From contig NZ_LQMT02000029.1 of the NCBI RefSeq assembly GCF_001620365.2, forward strand, positions 62,001-126,000: a stretch of 64,000 bases of DNA, written 5' to 3'. The position numbers and the translations under genes are program-made. Source of the stretch: Amycolatopsis keratiniphila subsp. keratiniphila (lineage in GTDB: Bacteria; Actinomycetota; Actinomycetes; Mycobacteriales; Pseudonocardiaceae). This document shows positions 7,858 to 16,288 of the stretch, piece after piece. Within the stretch, counting starts at the first letter, position 1. Each line of letters opens with the position of its first letter. Under the pieces are notes generated by a model. It saw nothing but the letters and a program-made list of their open reading frames with translations, was not told where the DNA came from and did not search any database.

Positions 7858-9107
7858 TGCGTTTCGTCCTTTCGGTTCGACGCGTTCACGTCGTGTTTCT
7901 CGGGGTCGGTTTCCGTGTCCTCACACGGTTCTTCGTGCCACTCGCCGAACGGATCCGGGTAGCGGAGCCATTCCTGCTCACCGGCGGCGAGTTCCTCCTC
8001 GGTCAGCAACGCCCCGTTCAGCGCGGCTTCGATCTCGTCGGGAGTGGCCTGATCGGTGACGACGACCAGTTCCTGCGCGCGGTCGCCGAACAGCGGGTCC
8101 CAGCGCAGGGACGCGAGGGTGCGTCGTTCGGGGGAGACGGCGGCCCAGTCCGGGCCGTCCGGCGCGGCGAGCCACGGCCCGGCGTGCCCGACGCCGAGCC
8201 CGCCGCCCGCGGATTCGATCCACAGCGCCATGTCGGGCTGGCTCGCCACCCAGAGCCGTCCCCGGGTGCGGACGACGCCGTCGAGCAGGACGTCGATCGC
8301 GTCGTGGAGGCGCTCCGGGTGGAACGGGCGTTGCGAGGTGAAGGTGAGCAGCCCGATCCCGCAGTCGGTGTGCAACGGCGGCTGGCCGCGCAGCAACGGT
8401 CCGTGCATGTCGGTGACCTCGCCGCGCCGGGCGTCGGCGGGGACGGCGTCGAGCACGGTCTTTCCGCCCACTGAGGACAGTTCGACGCGGGGGATCGACG
8501 GCGCGACCCGGTCGAGCACGGCCGAGGCCTTCGCCGCGGACCAGGCGTCGGTCGCCGCTCCGGCGAGGACGAGCAGGTCGGCGAACTCGACCTGGGACAG
8601 CGCGACCTGCGCGACGGTGCGCTCGTCCTCGGGGCTGGCGAGCAGGTTCCGTTCGGCCAGCGTGTCGTCGCCGGTGCTGTCGGCCAGCCAGCCCGCGCAG
8701 TCGACGACCGTCAGCACGGCCCGCAGGTCGACGTCCTCGATCACCGGCCGCTCGCCGACGAGGACGTTGTGCAGCGCCCAGCTGACCGGTTCGGGCTCCA
8801 TCGCCTCGTCGAGCCGCACCACGATCCGCCGCACCTGCGGCATCTGGGAGAGCTTGCGCAGCAAGGGCAACAGGTCTTCGCGCAGGGTGCACGAGACGCA
8901 GCCGTGCGCCAGTTCGAGCACCGTCAGCTGGTCGCGGTCGCCGAGCCGGATGCGCCGTCGGACCACTCCGGAGTGAATCTGCCTCAGGTCGTGATGCACG
9001 ACGGCGGTGCCGGGTTCGGCGAGGCGCAGCCGCTCGGCGAGGTCGGCGTTCGGTCCCGGTGCGAGGCCACTGATCAGGACGAGGGGCACGCGGGGGTTGT
9101 CGGTCAC
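7854..9107 (-). CDS. CobW-like protein with degenerate Walker A motif
   Basis: 417 residues with the COG0523 layout (N-terminal G-like domain, C-terminal CobW domain), but the phosphate loop is lost: where the paralogue at 6372 has GFLGAGKT, this protein reads GLAPGPNA (about 14-21), with no GK(S/T). The metal motif is HGCVSC (C70, C73) instead of CxCC. The C-terminal part, with LTFTSQRPFHPERLHDAID, still matches CobW. GTP hydrolysis by the usual mechanism looks impossible; metal binding or dimerisation with the intact paralogue is an inference. GTG 9107 follows GGAG at five bases. First gene of the leftward operon. Similar degenerate forms are known in Streptomyces zinc loci. Confidence 0.82.
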   Translation of the reverse strand: MTDNPRVPLVLISGLAPGPNADLAERLRLAEPGTAVVHHDLRQIHSGVVRRRIRLGDRDQLTVLELAHGCVSCTLREDLLPLLRKLSQMPQVRRIVVRLDEAMEPEPVSWALHNVLVGERPVIEDVDLRAVLTVVDCAGWLADSTGDDTLAERNLLASPEDERTVAQVALSQVEFADLLVLAGAATDAWSAAKASAVLDRVAPSIPRVELSSVGGKTVLDAVPADARRGEVTDMHGPLLRGQPPLHTDCGIGLLTFTSQRPFHPERLHDAIDVLLDGVVRTRGRLWVASQPDMALWIESAGGGLGVGHAGPWLAAPDGPDWAAVSPERRTLASLRWDPLFGDRAQELVVVTDQATPDEIEAALNGALLTEEELAAGEQEWLRYPDPFGEWHEEPCEDTETDPEKHDVNASNRKDETQ

Positions 9108-9150
9108 TGAAGCTCCGGGGCGTCGAGGGCGTTCTGGTTCGGCTGTGTAG

Positions 9151-9180
9151 AGTAAATGAAAACGACAACCGATATCAACT
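9151..9180. promoter_or_regulatory. Candidate Zur operator in the divergent zinc-island promoter
   Basis: The 84 bases between the two divergent operons hold one AT-rich stretch in which TGAAAACG and CGATATCA form an imperfect dyad around ACAAC. TGAAAAYG is the left half of actinobacterial Zur boxes; the right half departs from consensus. Location and gene content support Zur control more strongly than the motif does. Confidence 0.45.
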
Positions 9181-9191
9181 TGGGAGGGTAT

Positions 9192-9428
9192 ATGTCCGCC
9201 GTGTGCCAGGTCACCGGCCGCAAACCGGGTTACGGGAAGCAGGTGTCGCATTCGCATCGGCGCACGTCCCGGCGCTGGGAGCCGAACCTGCAGGCCAAGC
9301 GGTACTTCGTGCCGAGCGAAGGGCGCTGGGTCCGGCTGCGGGTCTCGGTGAAGGGAATGAAGACCATCGACAAGCGGGGCATCGAAGCCGTCGTGGCCGA
9401 GCTCCGCGCGAAAGGGGTGAAGCTCTGA
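9192..9428 (+). CDS. rpmB: Ribosomal protein L28, zinc-independent paralogue
   Basis: 78 residues: MSAVCQVTGRKPGYGKQVSHSHRRT and RVSVKGMKTIDKRGIEAV are L28 signatures. Only one cysteine (position 5) survives of the four in zinc-binding L28, so the ribbon cannot form. The ATG at 9192 has GGGAGGG at 9182-9188; an in-frame ATG at 9156 lies within the operator region and lacks such a site. First gene of a four-gene rightward operon with one-base or four-base overlaps (rpmB, rpmG, rpsN, rpsR). Confidence 0.93.
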   Translation: MSAVCQVTGRKPGYGKQVSHSHRRTSRRWEPNLQAKRYFVPSEGRWVRLRVSVKGMKTIDKRGIEAVVAELRAKGVKL

Positions 9429-9595
9429 TGGCCAAGAGCACCGACATCCGGCCGATCATCAAGCTCCGCTCGACCGCCGGCACCGGCTACACCTACGTCA
9501 CCAAGAAGAACCGCCGGAACGACCCGGACCGCATGGTGCTGCGCAAATACGACCCGATCGCGCGCAAGCACGTCGAGTTCAAGGAGGAGCGCTGA
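9428..9595 (+). CDS. rpmG: Ribosomal protein L33, cysteine-free paralogue
   Basis: 55 residues, MAKSTDIRPIIKLRSTAGTG with TYVTKKNRRNDPDRM and KYDPIARKHVEFKE, all L33 signatures. No cysteine is present, so it is the C-minus type made under zinc limitation. The start overlaps the L28 stop by one base (TGATG) and the stop overlaps the S14 start in the same way. Confidence 0.93.
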   Translation: MAKSTDIRPIIKLRSTAGTGYTYVTKKNRRNDPDRMVLRKYDPIARKHVEFKEER

Positions 9596-9900
9596 TGGCC
9601 AAGAAGTCGAAGATCGCCAAGAACGAGCAGCGCAAGGTCGTCGCCGCCCGCTACGTCGAACGGCGTCGTGAGCTGAAGGCCACCATCGCCTCGCCCTCCG
9701 CGTCGCCGGAGGAGAAGGCGGCCGCCGTGTCGGCCCTGCAGGCGATGCCGCGGGACGCCAGCGCGACCCGGATCCGCAATCGCGACGCCGCCGACGGCCG
9801 CCCTCGTGGCTACCTGCGGAAGTTCGGGCTCTCGCGGGTCCGGATGCGGCAGATGGCGCACAACGGCGAACTGCCCGGCGTCACGAAGTCGAGCTGGTGA
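9595..9900 (+). CDS. rpsN: Ribosomal protein S14, zinc-independent long form
   Basis: 101 residues, the long C-minus S14: MAKKSKIAKNEQRKVVAARY at the start and RGYLRKFGLSRVRMRQMAH with GELPGVTKSSW at the end. The short zinc-binding form has two CxxC motifs; here there is no cysteine. It takes the place of zinc S14 in the small-subunit head. Preceded by GGAGGAGCG and coupled to L33; its stop overlaps the GTG proposed for S18. Confidence 0.94.
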   Translation: MAKKSKIAKNEQRKVVAARYVERRRELKATIASPSASPEEKAAAVSALQAMPRDASATRIRNRDAADGRPRGYLRKFGLSRVRMRQMAHNGELPGVTKSSW

Positions 9901-10145
9901 GCGCGATGGGCAAGCCGAACCGCGACCGTCCGTACAAGCGCAAGACGAACCTGTTGCACGCCAACAAGATCACCGAGGTCGACTGGAAGGACGCCGACCT
10001 GCTGCGGAAGTTCATCTCAGACCGCGGCAAGATCCGTGCCCGCCGGGTCACCGGGCTGACGCCCCAGCAGCAGAAACAGGTCGCCACGGCGATCAAGAAC
10101 GCCCGCGAGATGGCGTTGCTGCCGTACCCCAACGCGGGGCGCTGA
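9897..10145 (+). CDS. rpsR: Ribosomal protein S18, cysteine-free paralogue
   Basis: 82 residues if GTG 9897 is used; ATG 9906 would give 79. KFISDRGKIRARRVTG and QVATAIKNAREMALLPY are S18 signatures. The N-terminal zinc-coordinating cysteines of some actinobacterial S18 proteins are missing. GTG 9897 shares GTGA with the S14 stop, typical of coupling here. Last gene of the zinc-starvation ribosomal operon. Confidence 0.93.
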   Translation: MSAMGKPNRDRPYKRKTNLLHANKITEVDWKDADLLRKFISDRGKIRARRVTGLTPQQQKQVATAIKNAREMALLPYPNAGR

Positions 10146-10208
10146 CACCGCCGGTCCGGGTGGTGCGACGCACCGCCCGGACCGCGGCCTTGTGAAAGAA
10201 TCGGCCCC

Positions 10209-10616
10209 ATGACGGAGAACCCCGGACAGGCCGAGGAATTCGATCCCGAACTGCTGGAGTTGTGGGCCAAGGTGTTCGGCTTCGCCCGCTCGGGTGCGAC
10301 GGCCGAACTCGCCGCGTACGTCGACGCGGGGATCTCGCCGAACCTGACCAACGACCGGGGCGACACGCTGGTCATGCTCGCCGCCTACCACGGTCACGCG
10401 GAGACCGTCGCGGCGCTGATCGAACGCGGCGCCGACCCGAACCGCGAGAACGACCGGGGCCAGAGCCCGCTCGCCGGGGCGGTCTTCAAGAACGAGCCCG
10501 AGGTCGTGAAGGCGCTCCTCAAGGGCGGCGCGGACGCGACGGCGGGGGAGCCCTCGGCGATCGACGCGGCCAGGATGTTCGGCAACACCGAGCTGCTGGC
10601 TCTGCTCGAGCGCTGA
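10209..10616 (+). CDS. Ankyrin-repeat protein
   Basis: 135 residues with three to four ankyrin repeats: TNDRGDTLVMLAAYHGHAE and RENDRGQSPLAGAVFKNEPE show the G-T/S-P-L-x-x-A pattern, ending SAIDAARMFGNTELLALLER. Small soluble ankyrin proteins of this type are common in actinobacteria and bind partner proteins; no enzyme motif is present. It has its own 63-base upstream gap after rpsR and sits before cysG, with no evident functional link to either. Confidence 0.85.
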   Translation: MTENPGQAEEFDPELLELWAKVFGFARSGATAELAAYVDAGISPNLTNDRGDTLVMLAAYHGHAETVAALIERGADPNRENDRGQSPLAGAVFKNEPEVVKALLKGGADATAGEPSAIDAARMFGNTELLALLER

Positions 10617-10670
10617 GGCGGTTCTCACTCGGATCGCGGTCCGGGGCGCTGAATCCTTACACTGCCCCGC

Positions 10671-11888
10671 ATGGATGACCCGCATTACCTCTCCGGCCTC
10701 GACCTGGCCGGCCGTCGTGTCGTGATGATCGGTGGCGGGACGGTCGCCCAGCGCCGCCTGCCCCGGCTGATCAGTGCCGGCGCGCGGGTCGAACTGGTCT
10801 CGCCGCACACCACGCCGTCGGTGAGCGCCATGGCCGACGCCGGCGAGATCGTCTGGCACGAACGCCGCTACACCGAGGGCGACCTCACCGACGCCTGGTA
10901 CGCGCTGGCGTGCACGAACGACCCCGAGGTCAACGCCGCCGTCTGCGCCGAGGCGGAACGCGCGCGGGTGTTCTGTGTCCGCGCCGACGACGGCGATCTC
11001 GGCAGCGCGGTCACCCCGGCGTCCGGCAGGCACGGCGGGCTCCTGGTCGGCGTGCTCTCCGGCGGCGAGCCGCTGCGGTCGGCCACCGTCCGGGACAGCG
11101 TCCTCGACGGCCTCCGGGCGGGCACCGTCGCCGACGGCCGGATGCCGGACGCCCACGACGACCTCCCCGGCGTCGCCCTCGTGGGCGGTGGCCCCGGCGA
11201 CCCGGAACTGATCACCGTCCGCGGCCGCCGTCTCCTCGCCAGGGCCGACGTCGTCGTCGCCGACCGGCTGGCCCCGCGCGAACTGCTCGACGAACTCGCG
11301 CCCCATGTCGAGATCGTCGACGCCGCGAAGATCCCGTACGGCCGTGCCGCCAGCCAGGACGTGATCAACTCCACCCTCATCGAACGGGCCAAGGCCGGGA
11401 AGTTCGTCGTGCGGCTCAAGGGCGGCGACCCGTACCTGTTCGGCCGCGGCTTCGAAGAAGTCCTCGCCTGCGCCGAAGCGGGCATCCCGGTGACGATGGT
11501 CCCGGGCATCACGAGCGCGTTCTCCGTCCCCGCCGCGGCGGACGTCCCGGTGACCCACCGCGGTGTCGCGCACGAGGTCGTCGTGGTGTCCGGTCACGTC
11601 GCGCCGGACGACGAGAAGTCGCTGGTGGACTGGGATCAGCTGGCGAAGATGCGCGGCACGATCGTGCTGATGATGGGGGTCGAGCGGCTTCCGCTGTTCG
11701 CCAAGGCGCTCCAGGCGGGGCGGCCGGGTGACACGCCGGTGGCGATCATCGAGGACGGCACCATGCGCACACAGCGGGTTCTCCGCTCCACTTTGGACAA
11801 GGTGGTCGAGGACGCGGCGACGGCCGGGGTGCGGCCGCCCGCTGTGATCGTCTTCGGCCCGGTAGCGGGGCTGGCTCAGCCTTCGTAG
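10671..11888 (+). CDS. cysG: Siroheme synthase: precorrin-2 dehydrogenase/ferrochelatase domain fused to uroporphyrinogen-III methyltransferase
   Basis: 405 residues. Residues 1 to about 150 are a CysG-N/SirC domain with an NAD-binding GRRVVMIGGGTVAQRRL motif; from about 165 to the end is the SUMT domain, with GVALVGGGPGDPELITVRG (SAM loop), ADRLAPRELL and RLKGGDPYLFGRG. Together they make siroheme from uroporphyrinogen III for assimilatory sulfite and nitrite reductases. The fusion omits the middle dimerisation segment found in enterobacterial CysG, so it is shorter (about 457 there). No sulfur genes are adjacent. Its stop region overlaps the convergent GNAT gene by 13 bases. Confidence 0.9.
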   Translation: MDDPHYLSGLDLAGRRVVMIGGGTVAQRRLPRLISAGARVELVSPHTTPSVSAMADAGEIVWHERRYTEGDLTDAWYALACTNDPEVNAAVCAEAERARVFCVRADDGDLGSAVTPASGRHGGLLVGVLSGGEPLRSATVRDSVLDGLRAGTVADGRMPDAHDDLPGVALVGGGPGDPELITVRGRRLLARADVVVADRLAPRELLDELAPHVEIVDAAKIPYGRAASQDVINSTLIERAKAGKFVVRLKGGDPYLFGRGFEEVLACAEAGIPVTMVPGITSAFSVPAAADVPVTHRGVAHEVVVVSGHVAPDDEKSLVDWDQLAKMRGTIVLMMGVERLPLFAKALQAGRPGDTPVAIIEDGTMRTQRVLRSTLDKVVEDAATAGVRPPAVIVFGPVAGLAQPS

Positions 11889-12436
11889 CCGGGGTCCGAG
11901 ACGAAGAACCAGTCGGTGCCGTCGTCGCCCGGGGTGTCGAGGTGCTCCGCGCGGACCAGCCCGGCCCGCAGCGCCACCCGCTGCGACGCGACGTTCTCCG
12001 GCCGGACGCGGGCGATCACGAGGTCGTCCGGCCGGTGGGCGCGGGCCCAGCCCACCGCAGCGGTGGCGGCCTCGCCGGCGTACCCGGAACCCCAGGAAGC
12101 GGGGAACAGGCGGTAGAAGAGATTCAGCACCGGGCGGCGCCGGAAGCCGACGATCTTGATTCCGCAGAACCCCAGCGGCTCCGCCGAGTCGTGCCGACGG
12201 ATCGTCCAGTACCCGAAGCCGTACCGGTTCCACTGGTGCGACCAGCGGAGCAACAGCAGTTCCGCTTCCTTGCGTGTCTCCAGCAGATCCGAAGGGTTGT
12301 GCGCGCAGGCCTCCGGATCGGTGTGGAGGGCGAAGATCGCGTCGAGGTCTCCGGGATCCGGGCGGCGTAAGAGCAGCCGCCCGGTCCGCAGTTCTTCCGC
12401 GCCCGCGTCCCGGGTCGGCGCCGGCTCAACGGTCAT
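11876..12436 (-). CDS. GNAT-family N-acetyltransferase (RimJ-like)
   Basis: 186 residues; RTGRLLLRRPDPGDLDAIFALHTDPEAC at the start and SWGSGYAGEAATAAVGWAR (the Q/RxxGxG/A acetyl-CoA loop, here WGSGYAGE) mark the Acetyltransf_3 family. VRPENVASQRVALRAGLV matches the usual N-x-x-S-x-R segment near the C terminus. The acceptor (protein N terminus or small molecule) is unknown. The start overlaps the end of the hydrolase gene upstream by 11 bases, so the two form an operon. Confidence 0.85.
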   Translation of the reverse strand: MTVEPAPTRDAGAEELRTGRLLLRRPDPGDLDAIFALHTDPEACAHNPSDLLETRKEAELLLLRWSHQWNRYGFGYWTIRRHDSAEPLGFCGIKIVGFRRRPVLNLFYRLFPASWGSGYAGEAATAAVGWARAHRPDDLVIARVRPENVASQRVALRAGLVRAEHLDTPGDDGTDWFFVSDPGYEG

Positions 12437-13313
12437 GGCAGCGCGCGGAGAAGTCGGCGATGGTGTCGGTCAGGCGGGTGGGGTCGAAGCGCAACTCGAC
12501 CGGGCTGCGGGCCTGGACGAACTCGGCCGCCGGCATGTCCGCGGCCAGGGTGTCCGCGTCGCCGAAGGGGTGGATCGGATCGCGCTCGTGCCCGATGACC
12601 AGCGCCGGGGTCTCGATCCTGCACCGGATCGACTTGGGCGGCGCGATCCGGCCGAAGAGCACGCCGTGCAGGAGCGCGGCCATCGGCGCGGGCTGCTGGG
12701 ACAGCGTGTCGGTGACGACGTCGACCCACTGGTTGCCGTGCGGCACGAGTTTCGCCGCCAGCGCCACGCCCTGCACGGTCACCGGCAGGAACCGGGCGGC
12801 CATGAGCAGGGGCGCGAACGTGATCAGCCCGGCGACGATCGCGTTGTCCAGCACGGGCATCTCGACGACCAGGCCGAGCGCGCGCTCCGGCGCGGCGACG
12901 CCGACTTCGAGCGCGACGTTGGCGCCCAGCGACGTCCCTCCGATGACGGCGGCGTCGATCTCCAGGTGGTCGAGCAGCGCGACGGTCTGCTCGGCGAACG
13001 CGGGCATCGAGTAGAGCCAGGAGTCCGTGGGCCGGTCCGAATCGCCGTGCCCGAGCAGGTCGAGGGTCACCGCCCGGAAACCGGCGCGGGCCAGCCTGCG
13101 GGCGAGCGGCGCGTGCATCCGCCGCGTCAGCATGATGCCGTGGGTGAGCACGACCACCCGGTCGCCGGAGCCGAACTCGGTGTAGGCGAGCCGGTGACCC
13201 TCATGGGTGAAGGATCCCGACAGTTCGATCGGCCGGGAGGATCGTTCCCGTCGCCGTCCGGGGGCCGGCGCGGGCAGGTCGGCGACCGCGGTGGCGCTGC
13301 TGGCCGGGCTCAT
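12426..13313 (-). CDS. Alpha/beta hydrolase
   Basis: 295 residues. The oxyanion-side HG is in VVLTHGIMLTRR and the nucleophile elbow is GGTSLG with the catalytic Ser in GTSLG. Candidate acid and base are D in IGHERDPIHPFGD and the C-terminal part. A hydrophobic cap region (ITFAPLLMAARFLPVTVQG) suggests a lipophilic ester or lactone. The N-terminal 35 residues are low-complexity. Coupled to the GNAT gene; divergent from the crotonase at 13424 with about 110 bases between. The substrate is not known. Confidence 0.82.
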   Translation of the reverse strand: MSPASSATAVADLPAPAPGRRRERSSRPIELSGSFTHEGHRLAYTEFGSGDRVVVLTHGIMLTRRMHAPLARRLARAGFRAVTLDLLGHGDSDRPTDSWLYSMPAFAEQTVALLDHLEIDAAVIGGTSLGANVALEVGVAAPERALGLVVEMPVLDNAIVAGLITFAPLLMAARFLPVTVQGVALAAKLVPHGNQWVDVVTDTLSQQPAPMAALLHGVLFGRIAPPKSIRCRIETPALVIGHERDPIHPFGDADTLAADMPAAEFVQARSPVELRFDPTRLTDTIADFSARCHDR

Positions 13314-13423
13314 ATCCCACCGTCCTTCGTCGATCGTCGGTACTCACCGGTAGTACTCGCTGGTACCAGGAAAGCATCTCAGGGGCGGCCGGGCACAGTG
13401 GCCGTTGGCAGCCTGTCAATCAC

Positions 13424-14284
13424 ATGAGTCAAGATGACCCCATGACCGCTACAGCTGACAGTCTTCCCGATCTCGTTTCGCTCAAGGTGGAGATCGACGG
13501 GCACGTCGCCGAAGTGACGCTGCTCGGTCCGTCCAAGGGCAACGCGATGGGCCCCGATTTCTGGCGTGAGCTGCCGATCGTCTTCCGCGCGCTCGACGCG
13601 GACCCGCAGGTCAGGGCGGTCGTGCTGACCGGGAGTGGCAAGCACTTCTCCTACGGGCTCGACCTGCCCGCGATGATGCCCAGCTGGGGCGAAATGCTCG
13701 GCGGCGACGCGCTCGCGGGCCCGCGGACCAGGTTCCTCGACGAGGTCCGGACCCTCCAGGCGAGTGTGTCCTCGGTCGCGGAATGCCGCAAACCGGTCAT
13801 CGCGGCCATTTCCGGCTGGTGCATCGGTGGTGGCGTCGACGTGGTCGCGGCCGCCGACATCCGGCTCGCGAGCGCCGACGCGAAGTTCAGCGTGCGCGAG
13901 GTCAAGGTCGCGATCGTGGCCGACCTCGGCAGCCTCCAGCGGCTCGCGCCGATCATCGGCGAGGGGCACCTGCGCGAACTGGCGCTGACCGGCAAGGACA
14001 TCGACGCCGCGCGCGCGGAGAAGATCGGCCTGGTCAACGACGTCTACGCGGATCAGGACAGCTTGCTGGCCGAGGCCCGCAAGCTGGCGGCGGAGATCGC
14101 CACGAACCCGCCGCTGGTCGTGCAGGGCACCAAGAACGTCCTCTCGGCCAACACCGAACGTCAGGTCTCGGACGGCCTGCGTTACGTCTCGGCCTGGAAC
14201 GCGGCGTTCCTGCCCAGCAAGGATCTCGGCGAGGCCGTGCAGGCCTTCCTCGAGCGCCGAGCGCCCGAGTTCAAGGGGGAGTAG
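13424..14284 (+). CDS. Enoyl-CoA hydratase/isomerase family, dienoyl-CoA isomerase-like
   Basis: 286 residues, crotonase fold. The oxyanion-hole strands are HFSYGLDL and ISGWCIGGGVD. The segment REVKVAIVADLGSLQRLAPIIG keeps the Asp that in delta(3,5)-delta(2,4)-dienoyl-CoA isomerase (ECH1) acts as a base, with the Glu also present, so isomerisation of dienoyl-CoA from unsaturated fatty acids fits better than plain hydration. ATG 13424 gives the full ORF; ATG 13442 is a possible internal start and neither has a strong ribosome site. Followed 40 bases later by an acyl-CoA ligase, so this pair may serve fatty-acid use. Confidence 0.85.
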   Translation: MSQDDPMTATADSLPDLVSLKVEIDGHVAEVTLLGPSKGNAMGPDFWRELPIVFRALDADPQVRAVVLTGSGKHFSYGLDLPAMMPSWGEMLGGDALAGPRTRFLDEVRTLQASVSSVAECRKPVIAAISGWCIGGGVDVVAAADIRLASADAKFSVREVKVAIVADLGSLQRLAPIIGEGHLRELALTGKDIDAARAEKIGLVNDVYADQDSLLAEARKLAAEIATNPPLVVQGTKNVLSANTERQVSDGLRYVSAWNAAFLPSKDLGEAVQAFLERRAPEFKGE

Positions 14285-14324
14285 AAAGAACCGGCGGCCC
14301 AACCAGCGGACCAGGAGGACGATC

Positions 14325-16028
14325 GTGAGCGCTTCGGAGGCATACCGCACGTTCCGCGAGGCACGGGACTATCTGCAGGCCCATCGCGAGGACTACGAAA
14401 CCGCTTATCGGGACTTCACCTGGCCCCGGCCCGACGAGTTCAACTGGGCGCTCGACTGGTTCGACGTGGTCGCGGCGGATCCGGCCAATCAGGACCGGTA
14501 CGCGCTGTGGATCGTCGAAGAGGACGGCATCGAGAACCGCTGGACCTATCCGGAAATGGCGCGGCGGTCCAATCAGGTCGCGAACTGGCTGCGTTCGCTC
14601 GGCGTGGCCAGGGGCGACCGGCTGATCCTGATGCTGGGCAACCAGGGCGAGCTGTGGCAGACGATCCTCGCCGCGATCAAACTGGGCGCCGTCATCATCC
14701 CGGCCTCCACCTTGCTCGGCCCGGCGGACCTCACCGACCGGGTCGAGCGGGGCGCGGCGAAACACGTCGTGATCCGGTCCGTCGACGCGCACAAGTTCGA
14801 GAACGTCGAGGGCGACTACACGCGTATCGCCGTCGGTGAGCGGGTCGAGGGCTGGCAGTCCTTCGTGGACGCTTACGACGAAGCCGACACCTTCACGCCC
14901 GACGGCCCGACGGCGGCGGAAGACCCGCTCCTGCTGTACTTCACCTCGGGGACCACCGCGAAGCCGAAACTGGTGCAGCACACCCAGGTCTCGTACCCGG
15001 TCGGCCATCTGTCCACAATGTACTGGATCGGCCTGGAGCCGGGCGATGTCCACCTCAACATCTCCTCGCCTGGCTGGGCGAAACACGCGTGGAGCAACGT
15101 CTTCGCGCCGTGGAACGCCGAGGCGACGGTGTTCCTCTACAACTACGCACGGTTCGACGCGGTCTCGCTGATGGCGCAGATGGAACGGTGCGGGATCACC
15201 AGTTTCTGTGCTCCGCCGACGGTGTGGCGGATGCTCATCCAAGCGGATCTGACCGTGCTGAAGACGCCGCCGCGCAAGGTGGTCGGCGCGGGCGAGCCGC
15301 TCAACCCCGAGGTGATCGACCAGGTCGAAAAGGCCTGGGGCGTAACGATTCGCGACGGTTTTGGGCAGACGGAGAGCAGCGTCCAGATCGCCAACACCCC
15401 CGGACAGGACGTCGTGCCGGGGTCGATGGGCCGCCCGCTGCCCGGCTTCACCGTGGCACTCGTGGACCCCGTGACCGGGGAGCGCGCGCAGGAGGGCGAG
15501 ATCTGTCTCGACCTCGACAAGCGGCCGGTGGGGCTGATGGCCGGCTACGCCGACGACGAGGAACGCTCCGCCGCGGCCTTCGCGAACGGCTTCTACCACA
15601 CCGGCGACGTCGGCTCGATCGACGAACGCGGCTACATCACCTACGTGGGCCGGACGGACGACGTCTTCAAGGCGTCGGACTACCGGATCTCGCCGTTCGA
15701 GCTGGAAAGTGTCCTGCTGGAACACGAAGCGGTCGCCGAAGCGGCGGTCGTCCCGGCGCCGGACCCGATCCGGCTGGCGGTACCGAAGGCCTACGTCGTC
15801 CTGACGAACGGACACGAGCCCACGGCCGACACCGCGGTGTCCATCCTGGCCTTCTGCCGGGAACATCTGGCCCCGTACAAGCGAATCCGTCGGCTGGAGT
15901 TCACCGAACTGCCGAAGACCATCTCCGGCAAGATCCGGCGGGTCGAACTGCGCGGTCGCGAAAACGAGGCCGACGGCCGCCCGGCGGGGGAGTTCCGCGA
16001 AGAGGACTTCCCCCAGCTGAAGGGCTGA
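14325..16028 (+). CDS. Acetyl/medium-chain acyl-CoA synthetase (AMP-forming)
   Basis: 567 residues of the ACS/MACS branch of the ANL superfamily. Motifs: P-loop YFTSGTTAKPK, DGFGQTESS, the YHTGDVGSIDERGYITYVGRTDDVFKASDYRIS hinge stretch, and the C-terminal catalytic lysine in PKTISGKIRRVEL. It should make acyl-CoA from a short or medium fatty acid plus ATP. GTG 14325 has GGAGGA about eight bases before it. Downstream of the dienoyl-CoA isomerase-like gene on the same strand, consistent with joint use in fatty-acid breakdown. Chain length preference cannot be read. Confidence 0.88.
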   Translation: MSASEAYRTFREARDYLQAHREDYETAYRDFTWPRPDEFNWALDWFDVVAADPANQDRYALWIVEEDGIENRWTYPEMARRSNQVANWLRSLGVARGDRLILMLGNQGELWQTILAAIKLGAVIIPASTLLGPADLTDRVERGAAKHVVIRSVDAHKFENVEGDYTRIAVGERVEGWQSFVDAYDEADTFTPDGPTAAEDPLLLYFTSGTTAKPKLVQHTQVSYPVGHLSTMYWIGLEPGDVHLNISSPGWAKHAWSNVFAPWNAEATVFLYNYARFDAVSLMAQMERCGITSFCAPPTVWRMLIQADLTVLKTPPRKVVGAGEPLNPEVIDQVEKAWGVTIRDGFGQTESSVQIANTPGQDVVPGSMGRPLPGFTVALVDPVTGERAQEGEICLDLDKRPVGLMAGYADDEERSAAAFANGFYHTGDVGSIDERGYITYVGRTDDVFKASDYRISPFELESVLLEHEAVAEAAVVPAPDPIRLAVPKAYVVLTNGHEPTADTAVSILAFCREHLAPYKRIRRLEFTELPKTISGKIRRVELRGRENEADGRPAGEFREEDFPQLKG

Positions 16029-16048
16029 CGGCCCGGCCCCGAACCCCG

Positions 16049-16154
16049 AACTCGCGTGATTGAACACGGAACTCGCGTGATCGAGGGCGGAACTCGCGTG
16101 ATCCGGCGCGTTCCGCCTCCAATCACGCGAGTCACGTCTTCAATCACGCGAGTT
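16049..16154. repeat. Cluster of five ATCACGCGAGT-type short repeats
   Basis: ACTCGCGTGAT occurs forward at 16049-16061, 16070-16081 and 16091-16102, and reversed (AATCACGCGAGT) at 16121-16132 and 16142-16154. Opposed copies can fold into a hairpin downstream of the acyl-CoA ligase. Two more copies lie at 32895-32926. The rest of the 260-base gap to 16289 holds the promoter region of the M15 peptidase (TTGACA at about 16229). Confidence 0.85.
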
Positions 16155-16288
16155 CCGGGTTCGGGCGTGTGGGTCGAACGACCCACAGCGCGGTAACCGG
16201 AACCGCGTTAGCATCCTCGGCAGTGAATCGTTGACAACCCGTGGGGGTCACGGGTCTCACCTTCCCTGCTTTGAAAGGTGTTCCTGTC

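Noticed and set aside
16049..16154. CRISPR array
   Set aside because: Repeats are 11-13 bases, in both orientations and irregularly spaced; no cas genes are present.
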